A DNA stretch of 6,498 nt from Bacteroidales bacterium (GTDB lineage Bacteria > Bacteroidota > Bacteroidia > Bacteroidales > Muribaculaceae), in the NCBI GenBank assembly GCA_900755985.1, contig CAAEIL010000201.1, positions 1-6,498 of the forward strand, in the 5' to 3' direction. How positions within the stretch are numbered: position 1 is the stretch's first letter; each line of letters opens with the position of its first letter. The notes under the pieces are model-generated. The model saw nothing but the letters and a program-made list of their open reading frames with translations, was not told where the DNA came from and searched no databases. The position numbers were made by a program, and so were the translations under genes. This document shows, piece by piece, positions 1 through 5,894 of the stretch.

Positions 1-856
1 CCGCAACCACCACAAAGTAGTAGGCCCAGCCGCCGACACTGGCACGCAGCACATAGGCTGCCGACGGGTCGCCCAGCGACGCCAGCTGCCCGCGAGTCAT
101 CACCGCATAGCTCAGCAGCGCGACCATGACGTACAGCAGCCATGCCATGGCAAAGCCGGCTACGCCCGCACCCCCCACATGGCGCGGATTGCGGGCGCGG
201 GCCGACATCATCACCGCACCCTCGATACCCACAAAGCAGAACAGCGTAACCATCATCGTATTGCGGATTTGCTCGCCGACGCCGCCGATGCCCGCGCCTT
301 CACCCCAGAAATCTTCGGTGAAGACGCCCATGTGCGCGTTGATAAACATAAGCACAATGATGAAAGCTATGGCCGTAATCTTGAGCATGGCCATGATGAA
401 GTTGACGGTTTTGGCCGTCTTTATGCCGTTGAGAATGAGCAGACACATGCCCCAGATAAGCACGCTGCCGAAGATGAACGTCGGCCACGAATGGGACAGC
501 AAACCCGGAAAAAACACCCCGAACGAGTCGTTGAGCATCGCCGCATAGGCGATATTGGCGATGCAGGTGCTCAGCCAGTAGCCCCAGGCCATGTTGAAAC
601 CCGTGTAGTTGCCGAAGCCCGCCTGGGCATACTGATATATGCCTGCGTGCAGGTCGGGACGCCGGTCGGACAGCGTCTTGAAAGTCGCCACCAGCGACAG
701 TATGCACACCGCCGTCACCAGCCACGCGCATATGACCGCGCCCTGCGAAGCCGATACCCCCATATTCTGAGGTATATTGTAGATACCCGAGCCGACCATC
801 ATCCCGAACACCAGGGCGACCAGTCCGCCAAAGCCAAGTTTCTTAGATGTCTTCAT
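1..856 (-). CDS. APC-superfamily basic amino acid/polyamine antiporter, C-terminus beyond window
   Basis: This is an inner-membrane exchanger of the amino acid-polyamine-organocation superfamily, most like the arginine:ornithine (ArcD-type) antiporters. The frame runs from ATG at 856-854 leftwards and is still open at the edge, giving 285 residues of a family usually about 450-500 long. Residues 8-30 form TM1 with the broken-helix motif GSGIY (22-26), which binds the substrate backbone in this superfamily. RRPDLHAGIYQYAQAGFG (65-82) and NMAWGYWLS (88-96) match the basic amino acid antiporter branch. Further hydrophobic helices lie at about 40-58, 125-143, 152-172 and 231-252, and FVGIEGA (208-214) is the TM6 motif. 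It is transcribed divergently from the restriction-modification operon. The exact substrate is inferred, not proven; arginine/ornithine or another basic amino acid or amine pair is likely. Confidence 0.92.
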   Translation of the reverse strand, partial: MKTSKKLGFGGLVALVFGMMVGSGIYNIPQNMGVSASQGAVICAWLVTAVCILSLVATFKTLSDRRPDLHAGIYQYAQAGFGNYTGFNMAWGYWLSTCIANIAYAAMLNDSFGVFFPGLLSHSWPTFIFGSVLIWGMCLLILNGIKTAKTVNFIMAMLKITAIAFIIVLMFINAHMGVFTEDFWGEGAGIGGVGEQIRNTMMVTLFCFVGIEGAVMMSARARNPRHVGGAGVAGFAMAWLLYVMVALLSYAVMTRGQLASLGDPSAAYVLRASVGGWAYYFVVVA

Positions 857-933
857 ATTCAAGTCCGTATCAAGTCCGATTCAAGTGAGCCGGTCGTCAA
901 TCAACCGCCGTGTAAGCGTAGTCAAAAGTTGCG

Positions 934-964
934 CAAAGTTATTCAAAAAGTGTCAGTTGTCAAA
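934..964 (-). promoter_or_regulatory. Bacteroidetes-type promoter for the antiporter gene
   Basis: On the minus strand a TTTG (964-961) is followed by a 19-bp spacer and TAACTTTG (941-934). This matches the Bacteroidetes sigma-factor consensus TTTG-N19-TAnnTTTG. Transcription would begin near 925-930, leaving a leader of about 70 nt before the ATG at 856. A second TAACTTTG lies at 981-974 but has no partner -33 box at the right distance. Confidence 0.7.
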
Positions 965-1064
965 AACCGACTGCAAAGTTAATCATTTCTCAGCAAACCG
1001 CCGCCACCCAACTTTCACTCTCCGTGTCCATTGCCTCCCCTGATTCATTCATAATCGTAATAGA

Positions 1065-1088
1065 GCGACAAACAGTGCGACAAACTGA
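1065..1088. repeat. Two tandem copies of a 12-bp unit, possible operator
   Basis: GCGACAAAC occurs at 1065-1073 and again at 1077-1085. The full units GCGACAAACAGT and GCGACAAACTGA abut with a 12-bp period. The repeat ends about 32 bp before the -7-like box of the restriction-modification operon. That is a position where a regulator could bind, but no regulator gene is visible in the window. Confidence 0.5.
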
Positions 1089-1119
1089 ATCCAAAGGGCG
1101 ATGTTTCAAAAATAATGTG

Positions 1120-1127
1120 TAATTTTG
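1120..1127 (+). promoter_or_regulatory. Possible -7 box for the restriction-modification operon
   Basis: TAATTTTG fits the Bacteroidetes -7 consensus TAnnTTTG and lies 38 bp before the ATG at 1166. There is no TTTG at the normal 19-21 bp spacing upstream, so the promoter would be weak or would depend on an activator. The call rests on one 8-bp match. Confidence 0.35.
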
Positions 1128-1165
1128 TGTTTCAGTTGACTTGAAATCCACTCGGATTGGAAACT

Positions 1166-2620
1166 ATGAACGAAAATTACCGGAAAGCGAGATACGATAG
1201 AAATGACCCCTTTTCGATATTTGACTACAGCAAATATCTGATAGGGGAGAGTCTGTCGTCGCTGTTCGGCGACGAAGTCGGGGAACACTTCTTCAAGGGC
1301 AAAGGCGGTCTTGGTCAGATGGTGGAGGAACTGTTTTTCAAATATGAGGTAAACAGCAATCGTGAGGCTGACTTCAAAGAGGCAGGTGTAGAACTTAAGT
1401 GCACTCCATTATTGAAGAAAGCAGACGAAACATACCGCATAAAAGAGAGGCTTGTCTGCACAATGATTGATTATTATGAGATAGCAAAAACGTCTTTCGA
1501 AGACTCGCATCTCATATCAAAGTGCCGTCTGATGCTGCTCCTTTTCTACCTCCATGTTTACGGGAAGAAGAATTATGAATATGAGTTCTTGTTCCGTGTC
1601 CTATGGCAGTTGCCCGAAAAAGACCTGATGCTTATCAAGCAGGATTATGACCTTATCGCTGAAAAGGTAAGGAAAGGCGAGGCGCATCTTCTGTCGGAAG
1701 GAGACACCGTTTACTTGGGAGCATGCCGAAAAGGACAGAAAGGCGACAACCTTCAAAGTCAGCCATTTTCAGAAATCAAAGCAAAAAAACGTGCTTTCAG
1801 TCTGAAACCTGCCTATACCCGCTATATACTTGAAACAGTTGAAAAATCGGGAAATAGTTATTACAGCAACTATACTGCGCCACATAAAGAGGCAGTATCG
1901 CTTGTCGATGTACAGGAACTGCAAAGTCGCACCTTCGAAAAAGTTATTCTCGACCGCTTCAGACCATTCATGGGAATGGACTATCTGCAAATATGCCGAA
2001 AACTCGGAATTAAGCCATATCAGGCAAAAAACAAATATGCTGACATCGTCTCATTAATCGGGTCAGACAAAAAAACCAAGCGGCTGTCTCAAGCCGAGGA
2101 ATTTATCAAGTCGGGCATAAGTTTAAAAACCGTGCGCCTGTCGCAAACGGGTATGCCCCGCGAGAGCATGTCGTTCAAGAACATCGACTACTGCGAGGTG
2201 GCCGAAAACGCAGAGTGGGAAGACTCGGAATTATACGAACTTTTCACCAACCGTTTTATGTTCGTTGTTTTTAAACCAGTCGCGGGAGAGACGATAACCA
2301 TCCAGAACAATAGAACAGGAGAGGCAGAAACCGACCAACGCTATGTACTGGACAAAATATTCTTTTGGACGATGCCACAGACGGACTTGGAGGATGCCAA
2401 GTACTACTGGGAAAATATCCGTGCCAACGTTTTGGCCAATCATATCGAGGCCAAATTTTTCTGGTCACTCAAAGACCATAAAAAATTCCACGTAAGACCT
2501 AAAGCAGCCAAGGCCAAAGACCGTACAGTCAACCCTAACGGGGGCGAAGCGTACAAGTACTGCTACTGGTTTAATGCAGAGTATATCAAACAAATTATTG
2601 ATTCAGAATCTAATGACTGA
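1166..2620 (+). CDS. Sau3AI-family type II restriction endonuclease (MutH fold, GATC)
   Basis: It cleaves double-stranded DNA, by family inference at GATC, when the site is not protected by the methyltransferase encoded next. The protein has 484 residues, close to Sau3AI (about 490). The N-terminal MutH-like catalytic domain shows KGKGGLGQ (44-51), a glutamate pair at 54-55, and the metal-binding set D69, E76, K78 in ADFKEAGVELK. This is the same D-x6-E-x-K spacing as in MutH. A second MutH-like unit follows from about residue 260; in EEFIKSGISLK (311-321) the glutamate of the ELK motif is replaced by S319. It is therefore probably a non-catalytic binding or allosteric domain, as known for Sau3AI. 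ATG at 1166 is preferred over the in-frame TTG at 1157, which would add three residues. The gene is AT-rich (about 40-42% GC in sampled lines), unlike its neighbours, suggesting transfer. Confidence 0.92.
   Translation: MNENYRKARYDRNDPFSIFDYSKYLIGESLSSLFGDEVGEHFFKGKGGLGQMVEELFFKYEVNSNREADFKEAGVELKCTPLLKKADETYRIKERLVCTMIDYYEIAKTSFEDSHLISKCRLMLLLFYLHVYGKKNYEYEFLFRVLWQLPEKDLMLIKQDYDLIAEKVRKGEAHLLSEGDTVYLGACRKGQKGDNLQSQPFSEIKAKKRAFSLKPAYTRYILETVEKSGNSYYSNYTAPHKEAVSLVDVQELQSRTFEKVILDRFRPFMGMDYLQICRKLGIKPYQAKNKYADIVSLIGSDKKTKRLSQAEEFIKSGISLKTVRLSQTGMPRESMSFKNIDYCEVAENAEWEDSELYELFTNRFMFVVFKPVAGETITIQNNRTGEAETDQRYVLDKIFFWTMPQTDLEDAKYYWENIRANVLANHIEAKFFWSLKDHKKFHVRPKAAKAKDRTVNPNGGEAYKYCYWFNAEYIKQIIDSESND
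2613..2620 (+). promoter_or_regulatory. Start/stop overlap coupling methyltransferase to endonuclease
   Basis: ATGACTGA contains the methyltransferase start (2613-2615) and the endonuclease stop TGA (2618-2620). Ribosomes finishing the first gene could restart on the second. I saw no TAnnTTTG box in the 100 bases upstream, so most methyltransferase translation may depend on the shared transcript. Confidence 0.55.
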
Positions 2621-3941
2621 CAATCAAATATTTAATGGTCAGACTTTATGTGAGCCGGTTGCTGCCTACAGCCGAATGCTGTCGTTGTTTCCTGACGAAG
2701 AAGTGGAGACAGAGCCGACTGATATCAGAGTAATAGAACTCTTTGCGGGAGTCGGAGGTTTCCGAATCGGTCTTGAGCGTGCTTCGAAACGTTTCAGAAC
2801 CGTATGGAACAACCAATGGGAGCCGTCGACAAAGCGCCAGGATGCCTCGATAATATATTGTCAGCGATTCGGGTGTGCCGGCCACAGCAATCTGGACATC
2901 AACACAGTTGATGTCAACGATATACCTGCCGCGGACATGCTTGTGGGCGGATTCCCATGTCAGGACTATTCGGTCGCGGCCACGCTGGCGCGCTCCGGGG
3001 GCATAGAAGGAAAGAAAGGCGTGTTGTGGTGGCAAATCCACCGGATACTGCGCGATCACAAGGAGCCGCCAAAATATCTCATGCTCGAAAATGTGGACCG
3101 TCTGTTGGGGTCTCCGGCTTCGCAACGTGGGCGCGACTTCGCTATTATTCTCGCTTCGCTGTCCGATCTGGGATATTTTGTAGAGTGGCGAGTAATCAAC
3201 GCCGCCGATTACGGTATGCCCCAGAAACGGCGCCGCACCTATATGTTTGCTTATCACAAATCGACGCCGATTGCCGCGAAATCTATTTATATGGATTCGG
3301 TAGTCACGGCCACAGGCATTATGGAGAGTGCGTTCCCGACGGTCAGAACCTATCAGGAAGTTTCGCACTTCGAGATAAAAGGCAACCTTAAGGAAGTCTC
3401 GGACAACTTCAACCGCGGCAAAAGCACATCGCCGTTTCTCTCGGCGGGATTCATGCGCAATCGCGAAGTCGCCACAACCAAACTCGAGCCATTGTATGAC
3501 GGCCCCACAATAAAACTCGGCGACATACTTATAGATGAGAAACTTGTGCCGTCTGATTTTTTCATCCCGGATTCAGAAATAGCCAAATGGGCATACGCCA
3601 AAGGCTCTAAATCCGAGATGCGCGTGGACAAAAAGACCGGCTACGAGTATAAATACAGCGAAGGCGCCATGGCCTTTCCCGACTATCTGGACCGTCCCTC
3701 GCGCACCATAATAACAAGCGAGGGAGGCACTGCACCATCGCGCTTCAAGCATATAATTCTGACTCCGTCCGGACGCTATCGCCGTCTTGTACCACTCGAA
3801 CTTGAACGACTCAACATGTTCCCGGACAACCATACGTACGGCTCGACCGACACACGCCGGGCATTCCTGATGGGAAATGCACTTGTCACCGGCATCGTCG
3901 AACGCATAGGGCTGTCCTTTCTGCGGTCATATTGTCCGTGA
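2613..3941 (+). CDS. C5-cytosine DNA methyltransferase of the M.Sau3AI type
   Basis: It transfers a methyl group from S-adenosylmethionine to carbon 5 of cytosine, presumably in GATC, and so protects the host from the endonuclease encoded upstream. The 442 residues contain the ordered motifs of the Dcm family: motif I IELFAGVGGFRIG (41-53), motif IV GGFPCQDYS (112-120) with catalytic Cys116, motif VI ENV (159-161), and motif VIII QKRRRTY (204-210). A target-recognition region spans roughly 225-355. Motif IX is RPSRTIITSEGG (361-372) and motif X GNALVTGIVERIG (421-433). All key residues are intact. ATG at 2613 overlaps the endonuclease stop (2618-2620), suggesting translational coupling; an earlier in-frame ATG at 2574 would add 13 residues inside the upstream gene. 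GC content is about 53% in one sampled line, higher than in the endonuclease gene. Confidence 0.95.
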   Translation: MTDNQIFNGQTLCEPVAAYSRMLSLFPDEEVETEPTDIRVIELFAGVGGFRIGLERASKRFRTVWNNQWEPSTKRQDASIIYCQRFGCAGHSNLDINTVDVNDIPAADMLVGGFPCQDYSVAATLARSGGIEGKKGVLWWQIHRILRDHKEPPKYLMLENVDRLLGSPASQRGRDFAIILASLSDLGYFVEWRVINAADYGMPQKRRRTYMFAYHKSTPIAAKSIYMDSVVTATGIMESAFPTVRTYQEVSHFEIKGNLKEVSDNFNRGKSTSPFLSAGFMRNREVATTKLEPLYDGPTIKLGDILIDEKLVPSDFFIPDSEIAKWAYAKGSKSEMRVDKKTGYEYKYSEGAMAFPDYLDRPSRTIITSEGGTAPSRFKHIILTPSGRYRRLVPLELERLNMFPDNHTYGSTDTRRAFLMGNALVTGIVERIGLSFLRSYCP

Positions 3942-3977
3942 TGAATCGGTAAAGCGAGGGGCTGTTTTACGAGGTTT

Positions 3978-4023
3978 GGGAGGTATGGGATAGCTGGGGC
4001 GGAGATTAGGGGGGGAATTGGGG
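3978..4023 (+). other. G-run cluster with G-quadruplex potential
   Basis: Five G runs fall within 46 bases on the plus strand: GGG 3978-3980, GGG 3987-3989, GGGG 3996-3999, seven G at 4009-4015, and GGGG 4020-4023. Loops are 6, 6, 9 and 4 bases, so one loop is longer than the strict 7-base rule, although the seven-G run could supply two tracts. The cluster lies in the 138-bp gap after the methyltransferase and ends 22 bp before the -7 box of the lipid operon. Confidence 0.5.
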
Positions 4024-4044
4024 TGCGCTTTGCTTTTTTTTTGT

Positions 4045-4052
4045 TAACTTTG
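4045..4052 (+). promoter_or_regulatory. -7 box of the lipid-gene operon
   Basis: TAACTTTG matches the Bacteroidetes -7 consensus TAnnTTTG and is identical to the box found before the antiporter. Transcription would start near 4058-4060, giving a leader of about 20 nt before ATG 4080. The nearest TTTG (4029-4032) leaves only a 12-bp spacer and the nearest TTG (4018-4020) leaves 24 bp, so the -33 element is unclear. A run of nine T (4034-4042) lies directly upstream. Confidence 0.6.
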
Positions 4053-4079
4053 TCGCTGCAAAACCAATCATCCCGAAAT

Positions 4080-4940
4080 ATGGCCGAAATCAAAATCGCC
4101 GGTATCATGCGCGCCGGCGCTTATTCACCCAACCACATAGGCAACGACGCCGCCATCTTCAACATCGTGGCAGACCAGCTGCGCAAGCGCGGTTGCGAGG
4201 TCAGCATCTACTCCGAAGAGCAACTGGCCGCCGGGGCCGTCACCGAAAATATCATAGTCAACATGTGCCGCGAGCAGCGCTCGATCAAGCATCTGCAGGA
4301 GCTTGAGGACGCCGGCGCCCTTGTCATCAACTCGGGTTACGGTATCGAAAACTGCACCCGCGAGCGTATGACACGTATTCTTGTCGGCAGCAATATTCCT
4401 TATCCCGAAAGCCTTATCGTCAACACCAACGAGGGTGTTGTCGACGCTATGGAGAAGGGGGGCTATGAACGTGTGTGGATAAAACGCGGCGACTTCCACG
4501 CCATGCACAAGGAAGACGTGTCGTTCTGCCGTCATCCCCAGGAGGCGCAGGAAGTGCTCCAGGAATATTTTCTGCGCGGCATCAAGCGTGCCGTCATCAA
4601 CCGTCACCTTGACGGCGACCTCATCAAATTCTACGGCATAGCCGGCAGCGATTTCTTCTACTGGTTCTATCCCTTTGAGGCCGGCCACAGCAAATACGGG
4701 CACGAGGCCATCAACGGCGCCGCCAAGGGCCTTCACTTCGACCGCGACTATCTGCACGCCATGTGCTCGCAGGCCGCCGATGTCCTTGACGTCGTCATCT
4801 ACGGCGGCGACTGCATAGTGTCGGCTGACGGGTCGATACGCATCATCGACTTCAACGACTGGCCATCGTTTGCTCCCTGCCGCACCGAAGCCGGACCTTA
4901 CATAGCCAAAGCCATACTCGCCGCCATCAAAGCCCGCTGA
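4080..4940 (+). CDS. ATP-grasp-like protein of unknown substrate, first gene of lipid operon
   Basis: It is probably a cytosolic ATP-dependent ligase or kinase-like enzyme, 286 residues, with no signal peptide or membrane segment. An N-terminal Rossmann-like part (1-60) carries IKIAGIMRAGAYSPNHIGND. A central ATP-grasp-like part shows WIKRGDFHAM (133-142) with K135 as the likely ATP-binding lysine, and NRHLDGDLIKFYGI (174-187). Its C-terminal part IRIIDFNDWPSF (253-264) supplies D257 and N259 where ATP-grasp enzymes hold magnesium. The usual Glu-x-Asn is Asp-x-Asn here. I chose ATG 4080 over the in-frame GTG at 4023 because the promoter -7 box (4045-4052) lies between them. The next gene follows after 3 bp. 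Its place beside lipid genes suggests it activates or modifies a head-group precursor, but this is inference and the substrate is unknown. Confidence 0.72.
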   Translation: MAEIKIAGIMRAGAYSPNHIGNDAAIFNIVADQLRKRGCEVSIYSEEQLAAGAVTENIIVNMCREQRSIKHLQELEDAGALVINSGYGIENCTRERMTRILVGSNIPYPESLIVNTNEGVVDAMEKGGYERVWIKRGDFHAMHKEDVSFCRHPQEAQEVLQEYFLRGIKRAVINRHLDGDLIKFYGIAGSDFFYWFYPFEAGHSKYGHEAINGAAKGLHFDRDYLHAMCSQAADVLDVVIYGGDCIVSADGSIRIIDFNDWPSFAPCRTEAGPYIAKAILAAIKAR

Positions 4941-4943
4941 AAA

Positions 4944-5894
4944 ATGACACAGACCAATATTACCGAAGCCAAGGTCAGCTACCGTGACACGCTGAAGAGC
5001 AGCGACACCGAAGAGCACATCGACCTGGTCTTCTACCGTCCCATAGGGTATGCCTGGGCGTGTCTTGCACGCCGCCTCGGCGTCACCCCCAACGCGATAA
5101 CCATAGCGTCGATTTTTTTAGGCATCGCCGCCGGCGTCGCTTTCTACTTCGACCAGTTGTGGATTAACCTCATAGGCATGCTTCTGCTGGTGTGGGCCAA
5201 CTCGTTTGACAGCGCCGACGGCCAGCTGGCGCGCATGACACACCAGTATTCGCGCATAGGGCGCATACTCGACGGCATGGCCGGCGACCTGTGGTTCGCC
5301 ACCATATATGTCGCCATCTGCCTGCGCGAGAATGTCACCTCCGACTTTTTCTCGGCACATCCGTGGGTCATCTGGACCGTGGCTGTCGTCACCGGCATCT
5401 GCCACGCCAAACAGGCTGCCATGGCCGATTACTACCGGCAGTTCCATCTGTACTTCCTCAAAGGCGAGGATGGCAGCGAACTGGAGCACGCCGACCAACT
5501 CGAAAAAAAGCTCGCGGCCCTGTCGTGGAAACACAATTTCTGGCAGAAGCTCGTGATGCTGTTCTACACCAAATATACGGTCAATCAGGAAGCGTGGACG
5601 CCGTCCATGCAGCGCCTGCGCCGCACCATAGCCCTGAAATGGCCCGACGGACACATTCCGCAGTCCTTCCGCGACGACTTCCGCGCACTCTCGCTGCCTC
5701 TGATGAAGTACACCAACATACTGTCGTTCAACTGGCGCACGATTGCACTCTTTGCCTCGATACTTGCACGCATGCCCTGGCTGTACTTCGCTTTCGAACT
5801 TATTGTCCTCAACGGCCTGCTCATATACATGATGCGCCGTCACGAAAAAATCTGCCGCCAACTCACCGCCGACATCGAAAATGGAAAATACTGA
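4944..5894 (+). CDS. CDP-alcohol phosphatidyltransferase family membrane protein
   Basis: Members of this family move a phosphatidyl or phospho-alcohol group from a CDP-linked donor to an alcohol acceptor in the membrane. The 316-residue protein has a hydrophilic N-terminus (1-45), then GVTPNAITIASIFLG (46-60) in TM1. Further likely helices are at 74-90, 115-128, 140-157, 262-276 and 279-297. The catalytic motif is DSADGQLARMTH (89-100) followed by GRILDGMAGD (106-115). It supplies D89, D92, G93, A96, R97, G106 and D110 of the canonical pattern. The fourth Asp is expected at 114, where there is Gly, and Asp stands at 115. A polar stretch of about 100 residues (160-258) between the fourth and fifth helices makes it longer than typical 180-220 residue members. 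It starts 3 bp after the ATP-grasp gene and overlaps the HAD gene. The acceptor (inositol phosphate, ethanolamine, glycerol phosphate or other) cannot be read from the sequence. Confidence 0.9.
   Translation: MTQTNITEAKVSYRDTLKSSDTEEHIDLVFYRPIGYAWACLARRLGVTPNAITIASIFLGIAAGVAFYFDQLWINLIGMLLLVWANSFDSADGQLARMTHQYSRIGRILDGMAGDLWFATIYVAICLRENVTSDFFSAHPWVIWTVAVVTGICHAKQAAMADYYRQFHLYFLKGEDGSELEHADQLEKKLAALSWKHNFWQKLVMLFYTKYTVNQEAWTPSMQRLRRTIALKWPDGHIPQSFRDDFRALSLPLMKYTNILSFNWRTIALFASILARMPWLYFAFELIVLNGLLIYMMRRHEKICRQLTADIENGKY

Larger units (their letters stand above)
857..1165. other. Divergent intergenic region between antiporter and restriction-modification operon
   Basis: No coding region is supported in these 309 bases. 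The left half holds the antiporter promoter and leader. It also carries three TCAAAA copies on the plus strand at 922-927, 943-948 and 960-965. The right half holds a tandem 12-bp repeat (1065-1088) and a plus-strand -7-like box (1120-1127). Composition is AT-richer than the antiporter gene and similar to the endonuclease gene, so a boundary of the acquired restriction-modification segment may lie here. I found no tRNA, insertion-sequence end or clear terminator hairpin. Confidence 0.6.

Noticed and set aside
179..982. Plus-strand open frame of 267 codons over the antiporter gene
   Set aside because: Its product is rich in His, Arg and Asp without any domain, and the minus strand encodes a coherent membrane transporter.
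1042..1056. GATT / AATC inverted repeat in the intergenic region
   Set aside because: The 4-bp arms with a 7-base loop are expected by chance in AT-rich DNA.
3946..3970. Imperfect hairpin CGGTAAA / TTTTACG just after the methyltransferase stop
   Set aside because: The stem needs a bulge, is AT-rich, and has no T tract behind it, so a terminator call is not supported.
4034..4042. Run of nine T as a possible rho-independent terminator after the methyltransferase gene
   Set aside because: No stable GC-rich hairpin directly precedes it, and it sits immediately before the -7 box of the next operon, so it is more likely promoter spacer.
4125..5018. Long minus-strand open frame (297 codons) opposite the ATP-grasp gene
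   Set aside because: It lies fully antisense to a gene with clear motifs, shows no recognisable domain, and is expected from GC-rich codon use on the coding strand.
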